DNA of 64,000 nucleotides from Lumnitzera littorea. Taxonomy: Eukaryota > Streptophyta > Magnoliopsida > Myrtales > Combretaceae. The notes under the pieces are model-generated. The model was given only the letters and a program-made list of their open reading frames with translations. It made no database searches and was not told the origin of the DNA. Location of the stretch: positions 96,608,520 through 96,672,519 of the forward strand of contig JAMXBB010000001.1 of assembly GCA_024138015.1 (NCBI GenBank). The letters run 5' to 3'. Of this stretch, positions 24,373 to 35,847 are shown in pieces (the stretch's first letter is position 1; each line of letters begins with the position of its first letter). Position numbers and translations under genes: made by a program.

Positions 24373-26020
24373 CAAGTGATAGCTCTTCCCATCCTTTTGA
24401 GCGATGTAAGTGTTGAGAAAGCTGTCATGGATCACTTTTCAGTCATACTCCCAAGGTCGGCCAAGAAGTAGATTTGTGGCATTCATAAGCATGACATTAA
24501 AATCAATATCATCCTCGTATTGTTCGACCTTGAATGCTATCCGTACTCTTTTATGCACATGGACCATACCCTTGTTATTAAACCATTTCAATTCATAGGG
24601 CTAGGGATGCGGGTTGGTCGACAACTTCATCTTTTCTACCAACTTGGTAGAGACAATCTTGGTGCAGCTACCTTCATCTACTACTAAGGAATTAGTCTTC
24701 CCATTCACTAGGTACCATACGTGAAATAAATTTTCCCTTTGTTTGGGATTTACCTTCAAGTCAGCTCGTGTTGCCATAACCAAGAGTTTATCGAGATCCT
24801 TGGGATAGACATCTTCTTCTATCAACTGGTCGTCTGAGCTCTTGTCACTCTGACTCTCCATTTGAACCTCGAGCCCTTCACCCTTTAAGACCATGACCCT
24901 TTTATTCGGGCATTGGGACACAATGTGTCCATAACCTAAGTACTTGAAGCACTTCACTTCTTGAGCCTTGTTTCCGGGTGCCTTCTCTTTCTTGGCAATC
25001 TTTTTCTCGGCATAGGTTGGCCAACTAGGCTCTCTTAGCATACCTCTCAAGCTCAAGGCTACCTTATTGAGGTCAACTACTCAGCTTCTGATGCCTTCTC
25101 CTCCTCTGCCTCTCCACTCTTAGTACCAAATTAATTAGCTCATCTAGAGAGCTGAACAGCTGCAATTCAACTATGTCAACAATGTTGTCTCAGAGTCCAC
25201 TCAGGAATCTGGCAATGGTACAGTCCTATGGCTCAATAATTTCACATCTCATCATCAAGGTCTCAAACTCTTGCAAATACTCTTTAATAGTATTTTGACC
25301 TTGTCTCAAGTACTAGAAGGCATGGAGCATCTCTTGCTTGAAATAAGTCAGCACAAAGCATTGGTTCATCAATCTTTTCATGAGCCTCCAAGTTCTGATC
25401 GGCTCTTCTCCTTCAACAGCTTGCTTAGCAACCAGCTTATCCCACTAAAGACTTGCATATTCAATAAGAGATAAGGAAGCCAACTTAACCTTTTGCTTGA
25501 TCATTACACTCGTAGCACTCAAATAACTTTTCAACTGGAGGAACCCAGTTAAGGAACTCTTCAGGTCGGCTACTTCCATAGAAGGTCAGCAGTTTCAACT
25601 TGACATTGTCAAGTCTTCGGCCAGGTGCTCAAGGTTCATCTCTTGCATTCTAAGCTAGTCGATTCTCTTTGGTTCGGCCACTTCTGTTAGAGCTCTCTTC
25701 TTCGGGCTTCTTAATTTGTTTTGGAGTCAACACTCCTTTCATTCCTCATTCTCGACACTGGAAGGTTTTCTCTTCTCCTTGACTTAGTAGCTCTTATCGA
25801 ATGTCTCACATCATTACAAAGTTCATTGGAACCACTTCTACTGGTAGGTCTCTATTCCTTCCTTTCTTCTCAGCTATTACATCTGCGACATCTGACTAAT
25901 CCAGTAAGCTCCTAAATAGACTCGGAGAGATTCTAAATTTGGTATTCCAAGTTATCAACATGTCTCCTCAAGCTTTCATGAGGATTATCTCCAGTGTTGT
26001 TGACACTATCCTACGACATT
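24373..26020 (-). pseudogene. gag-protease of element E
   Basis: The start is an ATG at 26,020-26,018 with a coiled-coil-like N-terminus (LRRHVDNLEYQI). The capsid blocks are KLKLLTFYGSSRPEEFLNW, the helix around KVKLASLSLIEYA, LRQGQNTIKEYLQEFETL and ARFLSGL, as in plant gypsy gag. The knuckle is CFKYLGYGHIVSQC, where the second Cys is Tyr. The protease shows VVDEGSCTKIVSTKLV (usual DSGSCTN) and, near 24,450, LLLGRPWEYD. Stop codons are present, so it is a pseudogene. Confidence 0.85.
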
Positions 26021-26220
26021 CTTGTTCATACTGTAATTGACTAGAGAATTGAACAAACAAATAACAGCAACCCAAAAATAACCACTACTTAGCGTCCACA
26101 ACTACCACTATTGACAAACAGCTACTACAAACAGCACACTATACTATAGAACAATGATGAATAGAAATGTTAGAACCACAAATCTACTTTGAAGAACACT
26201 AGCACACGTGTCTTCCTAAA

Positions 26221-26233
26221 GCTTTGATACCAA
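26221..26233 (-). other. Primer-binding site of element E
   Basis: On the - strand TTGGTATCAAAGC lies two bases from the end of the 5' LTR. It matches the initiator-tRNA-Met complement (TGGTATCAGAGC type) with one change. Confidence 0.75.
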
Positions 26234-26235
26234 TA

Positions 26236-27167
26236 TGATAAGGATTCAAAGGAAGGAAGAGAAACAGCAGTAGATTTGGAAACGATCAAGAATGGGTATT
26301 TAAAGAATATGGATACGAAGAACAGGAAGGGTTTTGATAGTGAATATGGATGGATATAACTCACCAAGACACAAATACAATCAAGGGTTTAAGCTCGAAA
26401 TAAAATTCGATATGACTCGTGAATACTAAATGTTGCTCGGGGTTTCAAATGAAGGTTAGATGCAACTCACTAATCTGTTCAAATGAAGGGTTTCACCGCA
26501 ATCTATGAACAAGATTGATAAGAACGCGGGGACAATTAAAGAGTTTAATCAACACTCAATAATCCAGCAAATGCTAAATCAAGTGTAACCTTGCTCGAAA
26601 GAGGAAAGTTTCAATTTGCATATATCTCTGTATATCTATCTGTCTCTATCTATATCTATATCTGTATACATTAGTACAAATGTTGCTATTTATAGTAAAT
26701 CCTAAACCCTAGTGGTAAAATTGTAAATAAAGTACAAGGCCTTAAACCCTAAAGAATGGGGCATACAAATAAAATAAAGGGAAAACATGTACAAGAATAC
26801 AAAAGTATGTATTTTACAGAACTCTATACATCCTAGGAGGAGGAGTATCCAAACCGAACGAGGTCGACAATTGGATGTATGAGTTCGAGAAAGGGTCCTT
26901 GAAGTCTCGAGTGGCTTGGTTGAGACACTAAAGAGGTCGGCCCATAATTGCCGAGTTCTTGAATTAGTCGGCGCTAGTCTTTTGGGGTCGTACCGAGTGG
27001 TTCTTTGGTCTTAGGTACTCGGCCTTATGGTTTCTCGGCACCTCGACTGATGACAAAGTTGATGCCGAGTGTTTATTTTCCTTCCCCTCATCCTTTTAGC
27101 TACAACTCGACCTCGGCAAGTATTGATAGGCCTTAACTTAGATATGGTCAGAGGCCAATTCCCATCA
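26236..27167 (-). repeat. 5' LTR of element E (932 bp)
   Basis: Similar along its length to the 3' LTR at 22,385. It ends (+ strand) CCCATCA next to the TSD CTCAA. Both LTRs have drifted visibly, so the insertion is old. Confidence 0.85.
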
Positions 27168-28100
27168 CTCAAACTCAAAAATCTTTTTAAAGTCAAGTAA
27201 AGCCAATATAGGTGCAAAGGTCAATCTTTCCTTAATCTCAATAAAGCTTCTCTCTTCTTTCTCTTCCCACTTAAAGTCAATGTTCTTCTTTGTTAGCTTA
27301 ATAAGGGGTGCAACAATAGTGCCCAAATTGTTAGCGACTTGTCGATAAAAGGATGCCAGTCCATGGAAACTCCTCACCTCGGTACAAGTGGTTAGGGTAA
27401 ACCACTCAACAATTTCTCGAATCTTCTCATCATCGACTCATAAGCCTCTCCCACCAACTACATATCCCAAAAAAACTACTTCCTCCTGGCAAAAACAACA
27501 CTTCTTTATGTTACCAAACACTCTTTTTGCTCGAAGAATATCAAAGACTGCCTAAGGGTATTCAATATGGTTAGGCAGGTCAGTATTATATACAATGATG
27601 TCGTTAAAGTAAACAACAATGAACTTTTCAATCAGATTTCTCAGAACATGATTCATCAATCTCATAAAAGTACCTGGGCCATTTGATAGTCCAAAAGACA
27701 TGACCATCTACCTATACAAGCTATGTTAGGTCTTAAAAATAGTTTTCTATTCATCCCCTTATCTCATTTAAATCTAGTGGTATCCTGACTTCAGGTCGAC
27801 TTTATTGAATACTCCCACACCACTTAATCTATCCAGCATGTCGTTTAGCCTTGGAATGAGGTACTTGTACTTGATTGTGATCTTATTCACAACTCTATTA
27901 TCTACACATATTCGCCAAGTACCATCCTTCTTCTTCATAAGTAATGCAGGTACAACACAACTGAAACTTTCTCTCACATGTCCTTTTTCTAACAGTTCGT
28001 TGACTTTTCCCTAAAGCTCAGAAACTTACTCGGGATTAATCCAATAAGTAGGTTTGTTCGGTAAAGCAGCACCAAGTATCAAGTTAATGCAATGTTCAAT
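27168..28100 (-). pseudogene. RT domain of element G, upstream of the element E insertion
   Basis: On the - strand the reading shows PALLMKKKDGTWRICVDNR, NKITIKYKYLIPRLNDML, LSGVGVFNKVDLKSGYH (27,977-27,774). The catalytic box near 27,600 reads VVYFNDIIVY, so the first Asp of YxDD is Asn. MRSFHGLASFYRQV and the RNase H boundary (FKKIFEFE) follow at 27,377-27,168, where element E interrupts it. Stops occur between these blocks. Confidence 0.9.
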
Positions 28101-30090
28101 ACCTAAGAAATGGGGTAATCCTTCAAACAGCTCACGTATCCTTTTTCTAATAGTTCGTTAACTTTCTCTGGAGCTCGAAAACTTTCTCAGGATTGATCCA
28201 ATAAGTAAGTTTGTTCGGTAGAGCAACACCAGGTATCAAGTCAATGCAATGTTCAATGCTTCGAAAATGAGGTGATCCCTCAAGCAATTGCTCGGGAAAC
28301 AAGTCAACATATTCATCCAATAACTCTTGATCTCCTCAAGTAGCTCAACTTGATCTTTTAATTTCGACAATCACCTAACTAATAAGAAGGTCGGAAAACT
28401 TAATAGCTTCTTGAAGCTCTAATCAGCTTAAAATCAGTGCCTTCTTGGATTCTCGAGCTAACTTAGCTCATAGCTTGCTTACTTGACTCAAGGTCATGGG
28501 GTTCAGAGTGATTTTCCTCTCATCTTTCTCAAACACTTGTTCTTGAAACCATCATGACTAACCCTTCAATCAAACAACTATGGTCGACCTAGCAATACAT
28601 GTAAAGTGCACATGTGTAATCCATTACAAAGAATTTCATTAAAATAATTCTCGATTGAGATCAATAGCGACACTTGCTGAGTGATGTGTAAGGCTCCTTT
28701 CTCATTTAACCAATGCAGCATATATGGTCTCGAATGTAAGATGGCTGGCAGTTTGAGCTTCTTAACTAGCTCGATAGACGTAACATTAGTACAACTCCCA
28801 CTATCTACTATGAGTGCATATACTTTCTCGTTCACCTTATAGGTGATGTGAAACAAGTTCTCGCGCTACTCTTCCTCAATTGATGGTTCAATGCTCATCG
28901 CTCATCTAAAGACTAAGTTCAGCTTATCAAAATCCTCAGTAAACACATCTTCCTCGACTAACTCGTCATTGACCTTAACTTCTTCCTCTAACTCTCTTTT
29001 CTCCTTAAGTTCATCTAAGTTGTCTACTTCAATCTTTGGGGCATCTCCCTTAGTGATCACAGTTCTTCTGTTCGAACATTGGGTGGCCATGTACCTAAAT
29101 CATTGGCACTTAAAGTACTTAATATGGCTCATCTTCCTCTTAGATCCTTGTACCTTCTTATAAGTTCTCTTCAGTAACTCCTAGTCAACAGGGCGACTCT
29201 TCAGCTCAGTCACTGTCTTAACCCTTTTGCTAGGGTTAGCACTATAAGGAACTCGACAATCACTCTAAGCAGGTTAATGAGATTTGCCAAGCCAACTTAT
29301 TAGAGGTCAGTTAGGCCTATTCCTCCTTTGTCTCTCTATTCACTAGGCAATTTTAACGGCCTCATCAAATGTGGTAAAATGTTGTAGTTCCACTACGCCT
29401 TGAATATCATATCTCAATCCAATAAGGAATCTGGAAACTGTTTAAGCTAAAAGTTCATCTACTTCACATCAGATAATAGGCATTTGAAATTCCTAAACAT
29501 ACTCATCGATAGTTTGGCTTCCTTGTCTCAACTCCTTAAGTTAAGCAATAATATCATGTAGATAAGCATCTATCATAAATCTGTTTCTAAGGATTCTCTT
29601 CATCTTAGGCCAAGTGCTTACTTCTTTGTATCCTTCTCTCCTTTTCATGGCCTAGAAATTCTTCTACCACATCACAAAATATCCTAAGAACTCTACAGCA
29701 ACGGCTCTCATTTTCTCTTAGTCCTCTTACAGGTAGTAGTCAAAGACTCGCTCTACTTTTTCTTCTTAGTTGAAATAGTCATCAACATTTCCAAAACTAT
29801 TAAAGCTCGAGATTTAAAGCTTCACAAGGGCAGCAGCTCGATATACTCGATGTCATTCTTCCACTTTAACATAGTCTTCTTCTTCATCCTCTTCATCTAC
29901 TTCACCGAAGTCAATCCTCCTCCACATATGTTCTCCCACTCTTCCACCTTGATTTTGTCAAGCTGGGATTTGTTCTCTCACGCATTAAGCAACTTGGGAA
30001 TGTTCTAAGTAGCATCAGTAAGCTAAAAGGCTAATGCATGAATAACTCTAGTTAAGTTGACTATCAAGTTAGCCATTTCATTGATTCATT
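28101..30090 (-). pseudogene. gag and protease of element G
   Basis: Capsid blocks on the - strand between about 30,090 and 29,350 include SFGNVDDYFN, LRQGSQTIDEYV and FLIGLRYDIQGVVELQHF. A zinc-knuckle remnant at about 29,130-29,060 reads KCQ-stop-FRYMATQCSNRR (Gly lost, His replaced by Tyr). The protease (28,856-28,578) keeps ALIVDSGSCTNV and HVLLGRP, so the active-site DSG is intact. The linker to RT (28,560-28,100) contains a duplicated stretch: 27,990-28,130 and 28,140-28,260 are near copies. Confidence 0.85.
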
Positions 30091-30510
30091 CATCGGTGCT
30101 TCTAGAAGTATTTTGGGGTTGTTGACCATTGTGGGCAACACCACTATTATCATCTCCAATACCAGCATTTACACTCAAATCAGTCATTCTTTTATAAACT
30201 TCAACAACACTCATGAATTTGATACTCGAGAAACAACTAACACTATCTTCAAATCAACCAACTCATACACTTACTATGTCTACTCACTCAACTCACTATT
30301 TCATAGAGAACATGCTACTATTACTTAGTCTGTTTTCTTAATTTAAAACAATATACAATAGGGCACACACACAATAGCTAAGCAATAGGTCTTCTACTTA
30401 CTCAAACACTCACTGCTAATTCTTTCACTACCACTACTCACTACTACAACCAATACTACTCATAGCACAGCAATATCTAGCTCAAATACAACTTACTTAT
30501 ACGAGCCTTT

Positions 30511-30523
30511 GCTTTGATACCAA
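30511..30523 (-). other. Primer-binding site of element G
   Basis: - strand TTGGTATCAAAGC lies two bases from the end of the 5' LTR. Same site as in element E, so both elements are likely primed by initiator tRNA-Met. Confidence 0.75.
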
Positions 30524-30525
30524 GA

Positions 30526-32341
30526 TGATAGGCCACATTAAGAGCAAATAAGGGTGACCATATTAGGGTGATTGGAGGCTTGCAAAAAGCTTGAAATGGA
30601 AGGTGAGAAATGCATAGAAGCAATAAAGTAAACAAGCAAGAAACTACGAACAATTTCAAGAATATGACACACCAAGGAAACTCTACGGACTTCCAAAACT
30701 AACTCAATATAATGCTTGAATAACTCGGTGAGGTCACTTACCACCTAACCTTGCTGAAGAATTAGGATAAGAGTAGGGAAAGAAGTAAGCCTAATAGCTC
30801 ACAAGGAGTGGTATGTATTCAATATATAGATTTTTTTTATTATTGCAGCTACATATTATAAGGGTATATATACCAAAAATGTTAGGGTAAATTTACCTAA
30901 AATAGAAAAGACAAAAAAAGGTATTATCTAAAAGAAGTAATGAGATAGGTCTAACATCGATAAATACACGACATCTGGTATAGCACGAACCAATGGGGGT
31001 AAGTTCATACTGCAAGATAGTTCGAAAGGTAAATGATAGTCGAAGTTGAGCAAAGGTTCCTATACACCGACGTTACATATGACACACTTGATATGACATA
31101 CAAGTGTAGCTAGAGGTCATTCACTACTAGTCTACGCTCAATGAGCTATATAAGAGTAACTCAAGAATAAGCAATAGAACACTTAGCTCAAGAGAATTTG
31201 TCTAGAAGATTCAATGTATTCTCTCTCGTGGCCATTACAATATACAAGTATTTATAGTACTCGATTAAGGTAAATCATAGGTTGTAGTAAATTATAGAAA
31301 AGGATTCCTACTCATTAAGGAAAAGGGGAATAATTTACAGGTGTATCAATGTAATCGTGCAAAAACAAAATCTGTTGGCAGAAAGGACAGTACGGATGTT
31401 AGAAAAAGGACAACGCATACGTAGTGTGCTCATTCTATGGTCCCAATGACACTGCTGGTCAAGCAAAGGCGAGGTCCCGATAAGGTTAGGTCGACATTAA
31501 CAATTCGACAGCTCGAACAGTTAGGACTGGATAAGGGTTGGTTTAAGGGCAACTCATTTTCAGGTCAGTCTCGGGTGATCAACTCCTGACAACTGTCAAC
31601 TTGGCTTTAGCACTGGTGAGGTCAATTGTATCCTAATTCGATGCTTAAACTAGTGTATGTGGTAGAGGGGTCAACTTAGCATGTCGAATGGTCACCTTTG
31701 TAACTTCCTAGAGAAGGTGAAGAGCAAAGTAACTTGGTAGGTTGGACTAGGGTATGCATTGCTCCTTAGCACTCAATTCACCTCGAACAGCTCAACATGC
31801 CACCTGAGCATGCCCTCAAGCTCAAGACCACATGATTAGTCTATGATCCTTATCAAGTAATGTGGAAGGAGTAATAAAGGGTATAAATAAAAAATCAAAT
31901 AAATGAGTGATTAGTACAGCAAATCCTTTCACATGGGGGTTAGATACATGGCAATCAATCATTGGGGCAATCTTAGCAGAAATAGACAAAGTTGTACAAT
32001 CAAGCCGGAGGTTGTTAAGCAGACTTGGTAGTTCTTTTAAGGAGATGTTGGCTCAGATGCGTTCTAGGGTTCTTAACTCAAGTACTACCAAGCCAATAGT
32101 CAACATAAGTAGAGCAAAGCAGATAACAGGGTTGGTTGAGCAGTTAAGCGAATATGAATTAGGTCAATATACAATGGCTAATGAAACTGAAATAGCTCGG
32201 CTCGACATGTGAAGTTATTCAACAATGTAGATCAGCTCCACCTTAGCTAAAGTTGGTTAAAACGAAAGAATCCACTTCATCGGTCCTTTAAGCCCTCGAG
32301 TTTGGGCTCCGGTCAATGGTCCAGTTGTCTGATTTCCATCA
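30526..32341 (-). repeat. 5' LTR of element G, interrupted by solo LTR F2b
   Basis: It begins (+ strand) TGATAGGCCACATT, ends TTTCCATCA, and matches the 3' LTR (19,137-20,745) on both sides of the F2b insertion. The uninterrupted length is about 896 bp. Confidence 0.85.
30941..31855 (-). mobile_element. Solo LTR F2b (915 bp) with perfect TSD
   Basis: TGAGATAGG...GATCCTTATCA flanked by AGTAA at 30,936-30,940 and 31,856-31,860. The other G LTR shows the empty site at about 20,239 (AAAAGAAGTGATATGC). Confidence 0.93.
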
Positions 32342-32346
32342 TCCTT

Positions 32347-32372
32347 AAACCACCTACCCTTCTCCACCCCCC
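32347..32372 (-). pseudogene. Continuation of Z gag on the far side of element G
   Basis: Once G is removed, the - strand reads GGTGGTTTAAGG into GGAGTCACAATC and the frame continues into the Z gag (EESQ...IKLESPKFN). This 26-bp piece shows which element G landed in. Solo LTR F3a follows immediately. Confidence 0.6.
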
Positions 32373-33335
32373 TGGTGTGCCTGGGAGCTCAGTTATTACT
32401 AGGACTTACTGTGACAGATTAGAACTAAAATGAGTCTTTCAAGATATCGGAGAAAATTAGAGGGAAATGGTCTACAATCGAACAAGAGTAACTGACGTAA
32501 CTCACCAACAAACACAAAAAGGGGATTACCCACCACTAATCCTAAGCTACTCGGAGGATGTAACTCACTAACAAACACAACACAACTTGATACCTCACTT
32601 AATATGATGCAAAAGTTAATGTCAAGGTTCACCCACCACTAATCCTAAGCTACTCGACAAGATTAGATAAGAGTTTATGAAATATGGACTTAGAGAGGGT
32701 TGTCTCACAAAAGCAGAGTATTCAGTATTAAAATATAAGTTATCTGCAACTTACAAGAGAAAATGACTATTTATAGTAAGTCCCTAAGGCAACATTACAA
32801 ATAAAGAAATTAAAAAAAAAGTATATACAAAAAGGGGATTCCTAGTATACATAAAAAGGGGATTCCTAGTATACATGAAAAGGGGTAAAAAAGACAAAAA
32901 ATCAAAAATGGAAATGTAGTATAATATCAAACGAAGTAGATAGGTAGCAGTACAACATTGGTCCTGTACAAGTATTCTCTGAGCACAGTAAGCGAGAGGG
33001 GTCAAAATGTTATGGCAATAAAAGAGGCCAAGACAAGAGAGATGGTAGCATGCCGAGAGAAAACTATTCGGCTGTTTAAATGAGTCTCTCGTCACTTTGC
33101 AGTATTTGGTCGGATTACTCGACATAGGGTCCTCGGTAAGGGAATGGTTGGCATCATCACTACCGAGTGTACAAATCAACATATGATAATTCGGAGAGCT
33201 CAAGGAGTTCAACTACATTCCTTCAATGTAAACTTTCTCGTTATCAGTAGGTTGCCAAGAAAAAATTCACGGGTGAAGGATTGGAGTCCTCAAAGTCATA
33301 CGTGAGTAATGGGACCATTGGTCAATGGTTCATCA
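32373..33335 (-). mobile_element. LTR F3a (about 963 bp), probably a solo LTR
   Basis: Similar over its length to 35,848-36,739. The ends are TGGTGTGCC and GGTTCATCA. A TATAAATA box is on the - strand near 32,770. An internal duplication of a 27-bp unit (AAAAGGGGATTCCTAGTATA type) lies at 32,830-32,885. A clear TSD is not visible because both flanks are C-rich. Confidence 0.7.
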
Positions 33336-35144
33336 CCACTCCCCCCTGCCCCCCCACCTAACACATACACACATACATACATACAAACCTTCTCTCAATT
33401 CCTCTTTTTTCTTTCTTTTTATATGTTGTTTCGAATCTTGTTAGATTTTACCAAATATTTAATAAACTTAGTTAGAGCTGTTAGATCTATTTATATTACC
33501 TAAGCTACTGTAACAATTCGTACAATTTGCTTGTATACATAACTCCTCAAATATTACTGTGTGTATTCATAAGTCAAACATAATCCTCTAAATACCTACA
33601 TGTTTTCTATCTCTTTCATATTATCTTTAAGTTTCTGTCATAACACCTTCCCATCTAAATGGTAGTGTCCATAAAATTCATGTATTCCTAATCCATGCAA
33701 TTGAATGCTTGTCGTTAAAATAGTATTTATTTCCAAGCACACTAAACTTATGTTTTTGCTTTTCTTTTGTTATAAAGAACTTCCCTTTATTTACATCTTT
33801 GCCACTAAACTTATAAGGGTTTATTTAATAATTATTTTGCAGTCTTTAAACAATTTTACACTTCTATTGTATAAACTCAATTATGAGTAATTGATTATTG
33901 TCCTTTAGTATTGTTATTAATCCATTAAAATTGTGGTGAACATGTTAACGAAGGATTTCCTTAATCTAATACCCTAAATCAATTTTAGTGGTTGAGTGAT
34001 TATTACACATCGATTCGAATTCAAAAGCAGTTTATTTATAGCATTAGAAGATAAGTCTACCGTCATTTGCATTTATATCTCCTTCTATCTTCCTCTAAAC
34101 ACATTAAAAAGTTCAATAATATAATCAAGTCCAGCTTACTTCTCATACTAGCACCATCACATTGCAACTGGGTTTTGAGCTCCCAGCCTTGAATTACATC
34201 AATGAGTTTTGTTAATGTACTATTTAGCTTTATATATGGGAGTGCATTGAAGGTATATATATATATATATAATAACAATGGATAGATAAATTTGACATTC
34301 TATTAGTTTTAAATTTTCAGATAGATCCTAAATTATTATTAGCTGTAAATTATTTTGCAAAAGCTAAATCTTAAACTAGTTATAGTCAAACACTTATTTA
34401 TGATAATCCCTCAATTCCATGAATTTGTACGTATATGTATATATTATGACTTTGTCTTGTCATTAACTGTTTCTTATATGTAAAATAAAAGTTTACAAAT
34501 ATTTCAAACAACTACATAAGTCAATAATTTGGCTATATGTTATCCTTAATATTTGTATCAAAAAGTTAGAAGGGGAAAAAAAGTATAGTGTCAAGAATCC
34601 TTACTTAATAGGCTACCGTTACTGCACTACACTATAACATAAGGAAGGGGGATTCAAATCCATCCATCTATTAAGAGATCAATATTTATATCACTAAATT
34701 ATAATGGACTTAGCATGTTACTATTAGTTACAAGCTGTATAATAGTAGTACTATCAAAGTTACAATTTCTACTAAATCTTTGTAGTTATTTTGATAATTA
34801 TGATATGCCATATATCTAGTCAATACTAATGACTTAATTTTGTTATAATGTATAATCGGATTTAAGAATACAAAATCATGAAAAACAATAAAATATATAT
34901 GCATTAAAAAAATCTTTAATATCTTTTACCATCATGGCGATCAAGGTCATATCATAATCTTTTTTTTTTTCCTTAACATGTCTCTTAACTCAACTAGTTA
35001 TATTAACCCTCAATGTGTAACTGTTTTTCTTATTGAGTTCTACAGTTTTCAACATTTATAAAAAATTGCAAATGAGTTCTTTTATTAACATCATTGATTA
35101 GTTAGAAAAAGACATGTAGTGTAATTTCATTCACCCACACCTGA
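33336..35144. other. No gene seen; AT-rich intergenic sequence
   Basis: It opens with a C-rich then (ACAT)n tract (33,336-33,390) and is otherwise AT-rich. A (TA)n tract lies at about 34,256-34,270. No coding or LTR structure is recognised. Confidence 0.4.
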
Positions 35145-35490
35145 AGATGTAAACCATGGCATATAATGATGGGGTTCGTTTTAATATTAGAGCCACCAAT
35201 ATTGCTAAGAGTCACAACAATGCCCTGAGAGATGATAGGATTTTACCTATTCTACACTCATTAAGAAGATCACTTCAATAAATGGAAGATGAGATTCCCA
35301 TAGAAATAAGTATAGGTAAGGTATTGACAAAATTTGCAGAAAGAAAGTTTGATAGGTGGTGTAAAGCAGCTAGTATCCATAGTATTGTTATTTTCAACTA
35401 CAATGAATACGTATTCAAGGTGATAACCACTCTTCGTCCTACCGTGCATGGGTAAAAGGGTGAAAATAGCCATACAGTTGTACTAAAGCC
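35145..35490 (+). pseudogene. MULE transposase C-terminal segment, inverted
   Basis: On the + strand the frame shows TMAYNDGVRFNIRATNIAKS, then NNALRDDRILPI and, after stops, FDRWCKAAS, FKVITT and GENSHTVVL. This is the block after the catalytic core in plant MULEs (D-GVRY-TTN-AES, later the GGN-HTV segment before the SWIM zinc finger). The rest of the protein is on the other strand to the right, so this piece has been inverted. The SWIM motif (C-x-C...C-x-H) is not seen. Confidence 0.65.
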
Positions 35491-35499
35491 ATTGAAGTA

Positions 35500-35847
35500 T
35501 GGTTTAGTGCATGGGCTCATTGTGTAGGCTTCATCATAGTATCTATGGAACTTACGTGCAACCTAAAACGCTACCCTTTTTATTAAGTTCCCGCAACGTT
35601 TGTTTTTAGCTCAGGTATCAAAGTGACTTGCCACATGATTGATGCACCGACATCATAGCCAGCCATTTGGCCACATTACATTATCATCCTCTATAGTAGA
35701 TATGCCAGCATAGCGGTCAAATATCAAGCATATGTCTATACAATCCTTTATTACATACATTAGCACGCACTTTAAGAACCACCTTAACTATCCTAATACT
35801 CCTCATCTATGAGTGTAAACCTAAATGGTACGATGTGGTTTGCATCG
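35500..35847 (-). pseudogene. MULE transposase middle segment, 3' of the F3b insertion
   Basis: The - strand shows FLKCVLMYVIKDC, FDRYAGI, WPNGWL, INHVASHF and NLIKRVAF, equal in order to plant MULE cores (SDRHAGI, WPNG, RYC-RH-ASHF). Stops occur within it. Confidence 0.7.

Larger units (their letters stand above)
22385..27167 (-). mobile_element. Gypsy element E, LTR-flanked internal-deletion derivative
   Basis: It has a perfect 5-bp TSD CTCAA (22,380-22,384 and 27,168-27,172) inside the RNase H domain of G. LTRs: 22,385-23,319 (3') and 26,236-27,167 (5'), both about 933 bp, TG...CA. The primer-binding site TTGGTATCAAAGC (- strand, 26,233-26,221) adjoins the 5' LTR. The interior carries gag-protease but no RT, RNase H or integrase, so it is an internally deleted copy. 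It was later hit by solo LTR F2a. Confidence 0.9.
16401..32341 (-). mobile_element. Gypsy element G (chromovirus-like), full length with LTRs, heavily nested
   Basis: The 3' LTR (16,401-20,745) and 5' LTR (30,526-32,341) flank gag-pol on the - strand. The TSD is TCCCT (16,396-16,400) and TCCTT (32,342-32,346), one mismatch. Without later insertions each LTR is about 900 bp. A primer-binding site (TTGGTATCAAAGC, initiator-tRNA-Met type) adjoins the 5' LTR. Pol is split by element E at 22,385-27,167. The integrase style (SDRDSKFQSHF-RTLW) is that of CRM/Reina-group chromoviruses rather than Tekay; the exact clade is uncertain. Confidence 0.85.
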
